From Hirundichthys speculiger (taxonomy: Eukaryota; Chordata; Actinopteri; Beloniformes; Exocoetidae): a stretch of DNA of 64,000 bases. The position numbers and the translations under genes were made by a program. The stretch spans positions 186,001-250,000 of the forward strand of contig JAGFBZ010002028.1 in assembly GCA_018398805.1 (NCBI GenBank). The letters run 5' to 3'. Below are positions 24,398-36,671 of the stretch, piece after piece. The stretch's first letter is position 1. Every line of letters begins with the position of its first letter. The notes beneath the pieces are model-generated. The model saw only the letters and a list, made by a program, of their open reading frames with translations. It ran no database searches and was not told where the DNA came from.

Positions 24398-25062
24398 TCA
24401 GAGGAGTGGACTCAAATCAGACTCGAGTCATTCATTTGATGACTTTAGTCTTCACTTGACAAAATATAAAAAGACATGCAACTTGACCGGGTCTTTTACA
24501 CCAATGACTTGTGACTTCACTTGGATTTGAGCCTCTTGACTTGAAAACACTTGATATTTTACACAAAACCCAAAGATTAAAACATGCGTTCTTGAAAAAG
24601 TGTGCACGAATCAATTCAATTTCCCTGGTCATGACTTCACAAGCGCAGATTGTCTCTCTCTCTGTGTTCGTATGTGTATGTGAGCCGTCAGCACAGCCAA
24701 ACAAGATGAACCAAAATGAGATTTTGTTTCAAACAAAAACAGCCCTTGTAAATATGTTCCCAAGAATAACTTGGTTTGGGTAGAAAAACCGCATAGTAGT
24801 TCACAAAAAATCAATTCTCAAATGAAAACATGCCAAGGATCACAGATGGAGATTGGACAACTTCCAACTTTATTCGACATTCGAAGTTGCACAAAGAAGG
24901 GCAGGTGGCACAGTTGAGTGCAGTCTACCGCTAACACAAACGTGATTAGCGGTCATTGTTAAAAAGACTTTGAATTTGAAGTTTCTGACTTGTGACTTGA
25001 CTCGGGACTTGAGAATAAACACTTGAGACTTACTCAAAACAATGACTTGGTCCCACATCTGC
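24398..25062 (-). repeat. Fish repeat rich in GACTTG/CAAGTC motifs
   Basis: The block starts CAGAGGAGTGGACTCAAATC and ends AATGACTTGGTCCCACATCT; the ends are rough inverted copies (CAGAGG-GTGGAC versus CAGATGTGGGAC). Internally GACTTG, ACTTGA and CTCGAGTC-like words recur, the hallmark of a common teleost repeat. It directly abuts the preceding transposon relic. No coding capacity. Confidence 0.6.
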
Positions 25063-26440
25063 ATTTTACAGAGTTTTTATTTGTGTGTGTGTGTGACATG
25101 CTCATAGTCAAAAATATTTAATCATAATTATAATTATCAAGACAAATTCGAGAATGAGTAATCTCAGTGGATCAAACAGTAAGATCTGCATATAGTAGAA
25201 TTTAATGGCTCAGTCTGTTGTTTCTCTGCATAAAAAGCATTAAATGTTAATTTCATATCAATTTTTTTTCTGTATTTGTCATCTCTTGGGCCATCCCTAA
25301 CTGTCCATGACCACACAGTCTGAAAAGGCTGTTCATCAGCTTTCAGGTAATTCTCTAGCAAATTTCCCAAAAGGTCTGTCAGGTTCAGCCAACCTAAAAC
25401 ACTTTTAAAAAGGAAGACAAGAGACGGTTGTTATATTTTACTTGCATGGAGAACGAACCGAGAGTGCTCAGTTTACAGTCTCAAACCCCGAGTTAACTCC
25501 TGCCGAACTCTCTCTTTTATTCTCTTAGGACGTTCCTGCTTTCCTGCTTTTTTTTAATTTAAATTTTTTATTGTGTTTTTTAACAATAACACCAACAAAA
25601 GCAATATAGCACAGACAAATAAATGTTTTCTATACAGAATAGCACAGATAATTCACACCATTATTACAGCAGTGTTACGATTTCAAAGAGGAAAGAAACG
25701 CCTCCCAGGTACTGAAATAAGATTTTTGACAGTTATGCAATTTTGCCACTAATAGTTCAAACGATGCAATATCAGTCATTGATACAACCCACTCCTTATA
25801 AACTGGACAGTCCCGACTCTTCCATTTTCTAACTGCATATCTTAATCTGACCATCTAAGTACACTTATCAGTACGTAACTGTACAATGCCCAATGTTCCC
25901 TTGTGCAGTTCCAGTTCCCGGCTCTTCTCCTTCTGTTCGTATGATAACGCTCACACTCTTACACAGCATGTCATCCAGCAATTACATAAGTCATTTTAAA
26001 GGTGACACATACTTAACTTCTTTCAGTAGTTCTTAACTAGGCAGTGTACAGTTTAATAGCAAATGTGTGATAACTATATACAATTATTCCAACAGGTCTC
26101 TCACCAAACAAAAAAATAGAACAAAGGAACATTACAGGTCCTGATTCATCAAACGTGCTTTGAAAAATATTAACATCAGAGATCAATTATTTTCTTTTTA
26201 AGGGAACAGGAAGTGTCCCTTTTTGCCAAATTTCCAGAAACACACAGTGAACATGATTGCTCCGCGTACCTGTAGAGAAAATTACCACGGGTGAATTGCA
26301 GTGCAGGACAGCAAATGATTGTGTAAAAGCCCGGTTTTGCAACAGCAAAACTTCTAGTTCTTTATCCGTGCAAACACACGGAAACACAGAGTGTCCTAAT
26401 ATGTCCACTGACGCACAAAACACACAAACACGCACACACA
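25063..26440. other. Spacer upstream of hemopexin, no gene
   Basis: AT-rich. 25545-26060 is stop-dense with a T-rich start and may be the 3' end of an old retroelement in reverse orientation, but no domain supports this. The final ~100 bp is CA-rich (26395-26442). Confidence 0.4.
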
Positions 26441-26448
26441 CATTTCAG

Positions 26449-26456
26449 AATAAAAG
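26449..26456 (+). promoter_or_regulatory. TATA-like box of hemopexin gene
   Basis: AATAAAAG lies 54-61 bp before the hpx start codon. A TATA-driven start ~30 bp downstream would give a short leader of ~30 bases (26480-26509), usual for liver-secreted plasma proteins. Motif only. Confidence 0.4.
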
Positions 26457-26509
26457 CGCAGGTTCCAGCACTGCTGCACTTTCCAGCTCTGCTGCATCAG
26501 AGGACGAAC

Positions 26510-29500
26510 ATGGAGCTGCTCACCAAAGCTCTGCTTCTGTGCTTAGTGTTCGCCCTCGCTAGGACGGCACCAGTGTGAGTATTGATGAACTGCATGGATT
26601 TCAAATCAGCATACTTCATAACTGTGAGAAGGTTTGGTAGTCCCATAGGCCTTTGCTGGTGATGATGTTTTCAAGGTTTGAACTATAAAAACTCTTGGTA
26701 GAAACTGATTATTAATGCTAATATACAGATGCTTATTCCAAAATCGGATGTGATAAATTATAACTGGTTCTTGGTCTTTGACATTTTCTGTCCAATTGCA
26801 ACAGTTTTTTTTTTACTTTTATCTTTCAGGGTTGTTGTTTTAACCTCCCACAGCTTTGTTTAGCGGTTGACAAAGTTCACCATTTGGATCAATAAAACAA
26901 ATATAAGAATGCTTTCTCATCGTATTACGCTAATGTGTGTCACTGATTGACTAATGACACATGCAATCGAAACTAAACAACACAACCAGAAGAAACGCAG
27001 ACAAATGACCTTTTTTTTTTTCTTTTTTATCATCCACAGGCAAGATTCAGCAACTCATGGTGGGTTTCATGTGGACTGGAAATAACTGTAAAAAGAAATC
27101 TGTGCAATACTAAGATGAACAATGCTTCCAGTTCCAGGTCAATGTTAATAAATTATAAACTTTTATTTTATCCTGATAAAGATGGTGCCGCCGTACCCGA
27201 CCGATGTGCAGGTATTGAGTTTGATGCCATTGCTCCTAGTGAGAAGGGAGACACTTTCTTTTTCAAAGGTATGAAACACTTAAAATTAAAGTCGAAACAA
27301 TTCTTTATAATTTCTAGATTTTACTTTTTCTTGTTAACTCTGGTCCTGTCCTCTGCTTTTTTTTTCCTCCACAGATGACCATCTGTGGAAGGGGTTCAGT
27401 GGTCCAGCTCAGCCCTCCACTGTGTACTTCAAGGAGCTGACTGGTCATGTTGACGCCGCTTTCCGCATGCACAACACAGAAAACCCAGACGACCACGACC
27501 ACATCTACTTTTTCCTGGTATTATGCACAGACACTTTTCTTTTTTCGATTCCAGAGGAGGAAATATCAATTCAGTTCAATTCAATTCAGTTCAATTCAAT
27601 TCAATTCAATTCAATTCAATTCAATTCAATTCAATTCAATTCAATTCAACATATAATCCCCAAAAGCAGGTTATATGTTTCAGTAACTGCCGTTGTTTAA
27701 GTTATTAAATTATAACAAGTTAAGCATAAGTTATTTAGTTGCAGTCTCGGCTGTTGCTCATTGTTTTTGAAATAATCCACAGGATGACAAGGTGTTCAGT
27801 TACTTTAACCACACCCTGGAGGACGGATATCCAAAAGAGATCCAAGAGGAATTTCCTGGAGTCCCCAGTCACCTGGATGCAGCTGTGGAGTGTCCCAAAG
27901 GAGAGTGTGTCACTGATTCGGTCCTCTTCTTCAAAGGTACGCTGGCATTTACTGCTGAATTCTTCACCTTCGATAAATCAATCGGAGGTTTTCCTCACAT
28001 GGGACCTCTCGCAATTTATCACATAAAGAAGAAAATATCGTCAAATGAGCCACAATAAAATACACACACACAAAAAAAAAGGTCGACAAAGTGTTGTGAT
28101 GACGGATCATCTCCACTTTCAGGACATGATGTTCATGTCTATGACCTCGCCACAAAGGCAGTGAAAACCAAGACGTGGGCCCACCTGCCTTCCTGCACCT
28201 CTGTGTTGCGCTGGCTGGAGCACTACTACTGTTTCCATGGGAACAACTTCACCCGCTTCCACCAGGTCTCAGGAGAGGTGTCCGGCGACTACCCCAAAGA
28301 CGCCCGCAATTACTTTATGCGCTGCGAAAACTTTGGTGAGTTTTGCCCACAACGTACATTTCAAAATTGCATTACTTTGTCAAACATCACATCACCAGAT
28401 TTAGTTTTTTTTTTTTTTTTTTTTTTTTTTGAGATTTTACATGTGAAACTTTCAACTGCAGGTCATGGAGCTGATCGTAGACCTCCTAAATGCAGTGATG
28501 TCAAACTGAGCGCCGCCACTGCTGATGATGCAGGCAGAACCTATTTCTTCGCAGGTACTGTAACGTTAGGTACACAAAATGGAGCTAATGAAGGTCAATT
28601 TAACATTTTTATGTGATTCATAATGAAACTGCTTCATTATATACACAAACTCTGGGGCATAGAGGATAGTGCACATCATTAAGCTTCACTTCATCTTTTT
28701 TTCCTTAAATGAGCAGTGACTAAAACCATAAGCACAGTGATTACTGTGACATCACAAACCCACAACCAAGCAGAATCCAGCCTGCAAATGTTTTCATCAC
28801 AACCCATCTTCAGTTTATAATGAATGTGCTGTTCATGGAGTTAGTGTCTGACTACACCACCTAAAACTGTACTCCTTCTGTTATGCCTTCAAAGGGGTCT
28901 TTTAAACTCATTGTTGGAACTTAGAAGGTCGGGTACACGTGTTTTAACTTTGATTGAGTGCCAGGATATCTGTTACATCATGCTTCCAGACGAGTGTTAA
29001 GCAAAGCTAAAGTCCTAGAGGAAGGGCTCTCAGTTCTCTTGCCCTGAGCGTTAGCCTCCCCTCAAACTCTTAGCTGCACATTCACTTTTTGAAGCAGTGA
29101 ATTACAAATTCAAAAGTAATAATGTTGCAGACGGGACAGAGCTGATGAGAAACATCCACTGTACGTGACTACAGAGTCATTCATTTATAGTCTCACCGTA
29201 TGCCCCGGAGCTAGCATAGCTCACGTGCCAGAGGTGGTCTTGGTTAAAAGATGGCAGATCTGCCGACTGGGCCTCCTTTACAACCAAGGAGCTACAACCA
29301 GCCAGTGCACAATAGAGGAAGCAAAGAAATTTGCGGTTCTCTGGCTAACCACCAGGGGATGGCTCCAAAAGCAAGTTAATCTCCATTGACCCCCATGTTT
29401 AACTGTTCAATTGCACAAAAAACACACAAAAAACACAGTTACATCCTGGTTCAAAAATCCATAGCTAGATTTAACATCCATGACAACTGTGTATATGCAT

Positions 29501-31518
29501 ATACAGAATCAGGGGACATGCTCTTTTTATGGCTGTCAGCTACTTAGTGACTAACATTATCTTGTTGTGATTTCTGATCTGTGAATAAAGAGCCATGTAA
29601 AAGAGCATAGTCATTTTTACTTTATGGATTATATAGCTTGTTACTTGTTAACTGTATTAGAAGACACTGCTGAGTCGCTGAGGCCGCTAAGCTTCGGTGA
29701 CCTCAGCCAAGTTAAAATAGCGATCTTGTGATAACTGAGCTGAGGTGGGTGTGTTCATTCAGCTTCCAAGCCTGCTCCTTCTGCTAATTTGCCCATTTTT
29801 TGATTAACCGGGCTTTGATGACTTCAGTTATGGCACTGTGCAGTAAGATGAAAAAGAGGCTTCAAAAGAACTCTGCAGACAACCTGTGGGTGATGTAACA
29901 AGGGGGATTTTCCAGTTTTTTTATACAGTCCATGTTCACAACATGAATAACTTTCAAAGAGTAGGAACTTCATCTAAGTTTAAAGGGGACATTTGAATAA
30001 AAGAAAAAATAATTTCAGTGGTTTTGGTTTATTTGGGTGGTTGAAATGACTGCCAAATCAAAAACACTTATATAATTAATCCCTGTTATATAACTTAGGC
30101 AGGCTGTATCTAAAAAAAATGTGTCATTCATTGAGCTTTTTAGAATTGCAAGGTTGACATCACAGACCCGGTTCAGAGTAGGTCTTTTCAGCTTTGCCAT
30201 CTATTATTCCATCCAACTTTACATCTTGCTTTGTCTCTGAAGAGGGTAATGTAAAGCTGTATCACTAATTTTGAAGCCACTCTATGTAGCAGTACCATTT
30301 TTGACCACATGGGGCTGCGTACTTCTAGAAAGTTCACGTGTCAGCCTCTGGCAACTTTAGTAGGAACAAATAGTGTTACAAGATGTGCTGGACCTTCCCC
30401 ATTTATTCGTATGGTAATGTCAGTGCCTCGCTTCTCAGTAAACCCCCATATGGTCAGAAGTGTTTTCCTACTTAGTGTGGCTTTAAAAGAGACACTTTAA
30501 AAGAGACAGAGTAGAGGGATGGAGTCAAGAGGAGTTTATAATTCCACCCTTGACTCCACAGAGCTGTAAAAACCCAATACCCTTGTACTGTAATGTCTTT
30601 CATATTTTGACCATAGGATGTCACAAACATTTCATTAAGACCTTAGGAAATTATGTCTAAGGTAATTAAGGGTATAATTTTGTCTCCTTTAAACCAAAGA
30701 CAGAAAAGTCTCCAAAAATATGATGATGTGAAGGTGCTTTAAACTCACAGCAAAGCTTTCACTACGAATGTGGTTCTAATCTGCTCAGGTCCCATCTACA
30801 TGCGCATGGACACTCAACGTGATGGCCTTCATCCCTTTCCAATAACCAGGACCTGGAAAGAAGTGGCCGGTGGTGTGGACGCTGTTTTCTCATACACCAA
30901 CAAAATCTACTTGATCAAAGTAAGCCTTAATATCAACATTTCTCCGGATGTTTGTTATTGTGTAAATAAATGTAAGATAAAATTCATTTTACTTTGCCCA
31001 AATGTTTGCAGGGTGATCAGGTTTACATCTATAAATCAGATGCTCACTTCACCCTGATTGAAGGCTATCCTAAAGCACTGAAGGAGGAGCTGGGCATTGA
31101 GGGACCAGTAGACGCTGCTTTTCTGTGTCCAAATGAACACATAGTTCATGTGATCCAAGGTAAGCTTTCCGAACTCGCATCCCTCATTTTTCAGCAGAAG
31201 AAATTCTTTCTGAATGTTAAAATAAGATAACGAAATGTTAACAGTATATTCTTTTTTATAAAACCCAAATAACTGATTTTTTTCTAACAGGAGGCACATT
31301 GCGTAACATCGACCTCACCGCCACACCAAGAACCGTCACCCCAGAGATACCCTTGCCTTTGTCCGATATCGATGCTGGCATGTGTAGTACAGATGGAGTT
31401 AAAATTATTCAAGGGGTCTAATTATTACGACTACGAAAGTGTTATGATACTAAGTATGGGCAGGATCGCCCCTATGCCTCATAAGATCACCTCAGCAATG
31501 ATGGGATGTGAAGATTAG
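26510..31518 (+). CDS. Hemopexin / Wap65, ten exons, C-terminal frameshift
   Basis: Haem-binding plasma glycoprotein secreted by liver. Exons, all GT-AG with matching phases: 26510-26574, 27040-27059, 27182-27268, 27375-27517, 27783-27936, 28123-28335, 28462-28554, 30789-30919, 31012-31159, and 31291 onward. Residues 1-20 ([20 protein letters not shown]) are a signal peptide. Hemopexin-repeat motifs follow: [65 protein letters not shown] (N114) and NFT (N198) are possible N-glycosylation sites. As written the frame stops at 31419-31421 after 394 residues. One extra T at about 31419-31422 would explain it: the next frame from 31423 reads YYDYESVM to AMMGCED and stops at 31516-31518, giving ~426 residues, the usual Wap65 size. 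The truncation leaves nine cysteines after the signal peptide; the lost tail supplies the tenth. Wap65-1 versus Wap65-2 was not decided. Confidence 0.95.
27562..27650. repeat. (TTCAA)n microsatellite in hpx intron 4
   Basis: About 17 pentamer units of TTCAA with a few TTCAG variants, starting 45 bp after the exon 4 donor. Open frames across it (repeats of N-S-I-Q-F) are artefacts. Confidence 0.97.
28406..28430. repeat. Poly-T tract in hpx intron 6
   Basis: A run of about 25 T lies 31 bp before the exon 7 acceptor (CAACTGCAG). It extends the polypyrimidine tract of that acceptor. Confidence 0.9.
29160..29945. repeat. Long fish interspersed repeat, copy 2 (in hpx intron 7)
   Basis: This diverged copy of the repeat at 7020-7630 is in the same orientation. 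Shared landmarks in order are CATCCATGACAACTGTG, GAGCTGAGGTGGGTGTGTTC, AAGAGGCTTCAAAAG and TTTATACAGTCCATG. It accounts for a third of the 2.2-kb intron 7. 30280-30480 may be a further fragment of related repeat. Confidence 0.6.
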
Positions 31519-31661
31519 TAGTCAGAGAATGTTGTAAGAAAATGACCTTTAGTCCTAAATGACACTGTCAATGTAAAGCATAAACATTGACACATAAAGC
31601 AGAGATATGCAGTTCTTGTCACTGGCTATTACGATTTTGGAAAAAGCTTTCTTTCATGGTG

Positions 31662-31667
31662 AATAAA
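31662..31667 (+). terminator. Poly(A) signal of hemopexin
   Basis: AATAAA lies 144 bp after the frame-corrected stop (31518), with a second TAAAGA-rich stretch following. It is the first such signal downstream of the gene. Confidence 0.65.
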
Positions 31668-31734
31668 AGATAAAGAGATAAAGCTGCCGAATGGAGTGTG
31701 TCATTCTGTCTTAATCATCATCAAGAATAATAAA

Positions 31735-32250
31735 TAAAATAAAACATGAATGATCTGCCTAAACACAGTTTGCTGATGTGAAGTTCAAGGTGACCGAAGC
31801 CATTCATGATTCTAAAGTTATGACAGAGTTTAGCCACTAGAGGACCCACTGTACACAAAAAAGCACTACACCAGAGATTCAGTGTGATTCAGTTCAAAAT
31901 GTCCTGGATATGTGACACAAACAACAATCTGACTTGGGACATTTAGAAACTCCTGCCAGAACTTCTATGACATGAGCATGAAAAGTGAGCTAGGCTCTGA
32001 TCCTATTACACATGCATAAAAACCTTGAAAAAAAACCCCGTTGACTGATGGCATCTATGAAGAACTCCCTTAAGATACTAAAGAAGCAACTAAGGCATCT
32101 AAATCTTAATTTTGACAATTGACAATGGCTATGCCCATGAGCTACTTCAGCAACTTATTGTGCTCATATAAACACCTCTACATAGTTAATTCCAGCTACT
32201 CTTACCAAGTTCATTTAAAGTCTATTTAAAGGCCAGACATTTTAAGAAAT
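31735..32250. other. No gene recognised
   Basis: AT-rich spacer between hpx and a Tc1 relic; no supported feature. Confidence 0.5.
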
Positions 32251-32254
32251 GCTC

Positions 32255-33010
32255 TTTCATTTTTAAGTGCTTGAATGAAACCATTGAAAAGAAGTTATCT
32301 GGCCAAGTGCAGTCCTTTGCATTGTTACTTCAAGATAAATGAAGCAGCTAAAAGGTCTGGATTATCAGTTACTGAGTTGGCATTTTACAGCTGTTTGTAC
32401 TGGAACTACCAATATGAGGTCCAAGGAGATCGCAATGCAAGTGAAGGAGGTCATCATCAGGCTGAAAAAAAAACCTGAATATGTGAGAAAGATAGCAAAA
32501 GCATGGCCTTATCACAGTTTTATAAAGAAAGAAAGCATTGGTGAGTGTAGCAAAATCAAAAAGACAGCTAAAGTGGATAAGTCATCTACCTTCTCCACAG
32601 TCAAGAATACTCTGGAGAAGGTAGGTGTGTCAATGTCAAATCCTACAGTCAAGAGACACCTTCAGGTGTTCAACAAGGAGCAAACCACTGGCAACATTTA
32701 AACACAGGAAAACCAGATTAACGTCTAAAAACCCTCTGTAGTTCTGGAATCACTGTCTACACAGATGAAACCAGAGTAAACTTGTATCAGAATGATGGGA
32801 GGAGAAATGTATGGGGAAAGAAAATAACAAAAATATGATCCAAAAACATACCAATTCATGTATCAAACATGGTGGTGGCAGTGTCATGGCATGGGCATGT
32901 ATGGCTGCCACCGGAGAGGGCTCACTGGTGTTTACTAATGATGTGACAGAAGTAGCAAAAAGAAACCATCAAAACTTCATCTCAGCAGAAAAGCGTAATA
33001 GAGCATCATG
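32255..33010 (+). pseudogene. Tc1-like transposase relic
   Basis: The plus strand retains collinear pieces of a Tc1 transposase. An N-terminal helix-turn-helix region (MRSKEIAMQVKEVIIRLKKK, 32414 onward) leads into KNTLEKVGVSMSNPTVKRHL, then the catalytic start (TDETRVNLYQNDGRRN), then KHGGGSVMAWACMAATGEGS and LVFTNDVT near 32870-32950. Stops and frame changes separate the pieces, and the region after about 33010 is not recognisable. No terminal inverted repeats were found, so this is an old, dead copy. Confidence 0.88.
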
Positions 33011-36000
33011 ATGATTTAGACTTGCTTTGGTGCCTTGGATCCTGGATCTTCTGCCATCATGGTGGAAAAAATAGATTCCCGGGTTTATCAAGGATAATGT
33101 CATTATGGCTGTCTATGGTTCAGTGTTTTTTTCTCCAGCGTTGTGAATATTTAATGGATTGGTTCAAAAACATTGTGAGATTTAATTTTTTAATGGCAAA
33201 AAACACAAAATTGCAAACAGTATCCATATATTTGTGATCACGTCCCTTGTGATTCTCTTATGATTTTGTTTTAATAATTCATGTTTGACTGGATGGTTAA
33301 TAATGTTTTTCTGCAATGTGTATATTTATCGTATATTTTTGTGTTTGTTTTTACTTTATTTGGACTTTTAAAAAAAATTATGAACAAATTTTTAAAAAAC
33401 TACGTTTTTTTCCTGCAGATTCTCTGCATATTACTCCTTAGTAACAAAGAGTCTGTGACCGTACCGGACCGAATGGAAACATATGCAGCGGCCTGCAAGA
33501 GTTCAGAGGACGTGGCGACATTAGTACGCATTCAAGGCCTTTTCACTCTCTGTTGAGGTTTTTGTTCGTCCAAAATCCCTGGGACTTTCACTACGCACAA
33601 AGGAAGTGCTGGCCTCAGCGCAGCCTCATAGGCGAGACCGTGAGGACTCACGCATTCAGACATTACACAGGCATGGCAGATAGTCCAGACTGTTTTCATT
33701 GTACAAGTAAAGCTAATACCATCAAAAACATATTAATAGACTGGCTGCTATCACAAAATGAATATTTACATCATAAATTATTATGATGAAAAAAAAAAAT
33801 AAAGTATTACATCATTTTAGCGATACTTAACAATATATTATTTTATTATGAGGTTTCTTGTTTCATTCTCTTGACTAAATGCTTTTTTAGCAGCCTGTTT
33901 ATGGTGTTATGTCGTGGTAATATCACCAGCAAAAGAGGGAATATGCCGACCCTGAAAGGACGTAGTTTAAAATAAGACAAACATGAAAGAAAGTAAATTA
34001 TTAATTCCCAAAAGACACCAGGTCCTTTTTCCTCCTTTTTGTTGCGCTTAGCTCATGCTAGCCGATGATACTACTTAACAATATCTTACATTCATCCTGA
34101 CAGAATCTGTCCATCCATCCTTGTGTACTGTTGAGAGGGTACGTGAAACTGGAACTCTGGATCCGATGGATCTGCGGTCAAACCACCCTTCAAGGCTAAC
34201 TCAGAGCCGCCAGAGCCGCCTGTCAGCTTAATTAACAGCAGAAGAAGCCATTTTACCTTTAAAATAGGAACGATCATTCACTGTTAGGTCTTTATTCACA
34301 GATCCGAAGTCAAGTGCACTAAAAGGCTAAGTAACTAAAGTCTTCATGGGTAGCTAAGTGACATCATAGATTGTAACGACATCCTCTAAATTGCGCACAA
34401 ATGTGTGGTTTAATATAAATCAAACTAATAATGCATAAAGATTCACTCCCTCGTTCTACCAGCGTAAAAGTGTGCTCATTTCCACAGTGAAGTTGTTTGT
34501 TTTTACATGGGAGTCAACGGAAAGGGGCTCACTTTTTAAGCCGGTCCCTAGTGGTCATTTGAGGGACTGCATGAAGACGCCGGCATTTAAAAAGATGCCC
34601 TTGGTTACTGCATATGTTTTCTGTACATGCTCTTAGGACTAGGGAAATATGAACTCAAATCAGTATCATGATAAAGTGAACATTTTCCTAATTTATGATT
34701 ATTAAAAAGGCAACATGATGGCTTTGCTTCACACCGTTGCCCCACAGCAATAAGGTTCCTAGATTGAGGCCTGGCAGGAGAAAACTAAAGCAGCCAACCG
34801 AGAAATTAAAATAAGAGTTTAACACAAATATCACAAATTTCATGACAGTGTGATGAGCATATTAATGTAAATAGAGATGTTTTTTGCAGTGATTCATCCC
34901 TGGATTTCTACAGCATTCTCGCCTCCTATGAACAATATTCCAAACTATACAAGGTTCTGTGAAGATTTAAACAAACTCACAAAAAGTGTAACTAATTTTT
35001 TAGGTGCTTTGCTCATAATTATTACACACAATTATTATTGGTATTAGAAAATTTGGCATCCTAAAACAGCGACATGCAAAACACGTTTTCCCCAAGCCAA
35101 TCTATCCTTGTATGTGGGTTAAAGCAACTGATAACTGAATAACTAACATTAGCATTTGTCAGATAAACAGGAACGACACACTGTATGTTTCTAGTGGATA
35201 AACGTCTAATGAATAACACAAGTCACCAGCTTTGATTTCTCATGCCTGCCATGCCTAAAGAAATCATAAAATACAAAATCGAAGATCAGTTTAAATCTTT
35301 GATGTCCAACAACAAGAAGAGATCTGCCTCCAGCTTCAGTCTGACTTCTCTTTTACCACCCACTTATGAAATCCTGCCCAAGACTTACTCTTTCTGCGTC
35401 TCTTGCTCGATCATTCTCTTATTTTCTCTCTCACGTGTCCTCTGTCATTGCTTTCTTTGGTTTCTCATTTGCCTTTGCCACAATATTCCCAGTGCAAAAT
35501 GTGCAAAACTAAACTAGCTCTGTGAGCTAGGCTGACTTTGCACCTCCGTTGTCATCAATGTAATTATTAACTGTTGATTGACTGTCTCAGTAGAACAAAG
35601 CGTATATTACTGCTAAAGTAAGATATACTAAATTCTTACATAACACCAAGAATTGGGTTTTTTTTTTGTGTAATCAGTTCCACATGCTGTTGCTCATGTT
35701 TAAGCATTGATCACTGACATATTATCCATAAATGGTGCTGTTTGATTCATTCATTTTGAGCCATCAGTTTCTTCTACTGCTCCTCATGGTATGAAGAACA
35801 AGAGGGTTTAGATCCACCTAAATACTGAGGGATTTTTAATTTATACCATGCAGTAAGTGGTAAGTCTGTGGTAACAGCTTCATGCAAACACAGTGTAACA
35901 TCAAAATTCTTGAAATCTTTTGCTGTGTTGGCATGCACTCTTCTTCTGTTGGTATCTTTAAAGTCCACAAGCATTGCCCTTAACCCAAGACCTTGGCTCA

Positions 36001-36663
36001 CTCCAACCCGTCCACAGTTCCAATTGGGCTTCATTCATGAAACGTGAGCAGAACAAATTTTATTTATGAACTGTTTGCAAAGCAAAAATTACGCAGGCTT
36101 TAGCATTCACGAACATGTTAGCAGTTAAGATATTTTCGCAAGTATGAACAGAATCTACTCCTCCTCCAACCATATGTAGTGTTTGTATACAAATGAAGCA
36201 TGCTGATAAATTGTCATTATCGTACTTTACAACATAAATGCTTTATGTGCTCTGCTATTTATTTATTTTTTACAATATGCAGATACATTTAAACACTACT
36301 TTTGAAACACAATCCCACATTTTTTATTATCTAGTAGCAGCAGCCGAAGGAGCTGAAACACGAATAGCTTCCAATTTACAGATAATGAATTTAGAAAAAA
36401 AATTGAATAGATGGTGTGAATAAATTAAATTAGAGGTAATTAGAGTAAATTAGAGAGTTAACATTGTCTGCGAATTAATTTATGCGAGCTACAAAAAGAT
36501 TAATAAGTTTGTGGGCCAACAAATGTTAAATATAAATTTTATTCCTACCCATCATTTAAAAAAAAAATTGTTAAAAGCCAGACATCGTTTAGATGCTTCA
36601 ATAACGATATAACATATAGCAAGTACAAGTTTACCTACGGAGTTTACGTTTGACTCCTGTGGA
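33011..36663. other. No gene recognised; one further repeat fragment
   Basis: 34490-34580 resembles, in reverse orientation, the start of the long repeat at 7020 and 29160 (GGGAGTCAACGGAAAGGGG, then CCGGTCCCTAGTGGTCA). 35774-36034 (-) is an 86-codon open frame of unknown nature. 33410-33560 has a CCTGCAG acceptor-like start and is GC-richer, but has no recognisable domain. Confidence 0.45.
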
Positions 36664-36671
36664 GGCACGTG

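Noticed and set aside
27422..27708. Open frames with repeated NSIQF peptides
   Set aside because: They are translations of the (TTCAA)n microsatellite in hpx intron 4.
28555..30788. Missing hemopexin exon in the 2.2-kb intron 7
   Set aside because: Exons 7 and 8 join in matching phase and the hemopexin repeat pattern continues without a gap; the intron is filled by repeats.
35774..36034. 86-codon minus-strand frame beginning MKPNWNCGRVGV
   Set aside because: Not simple sequence, but no domain, neighbouring exon or splice context supports it. Left as unassigned spacer.
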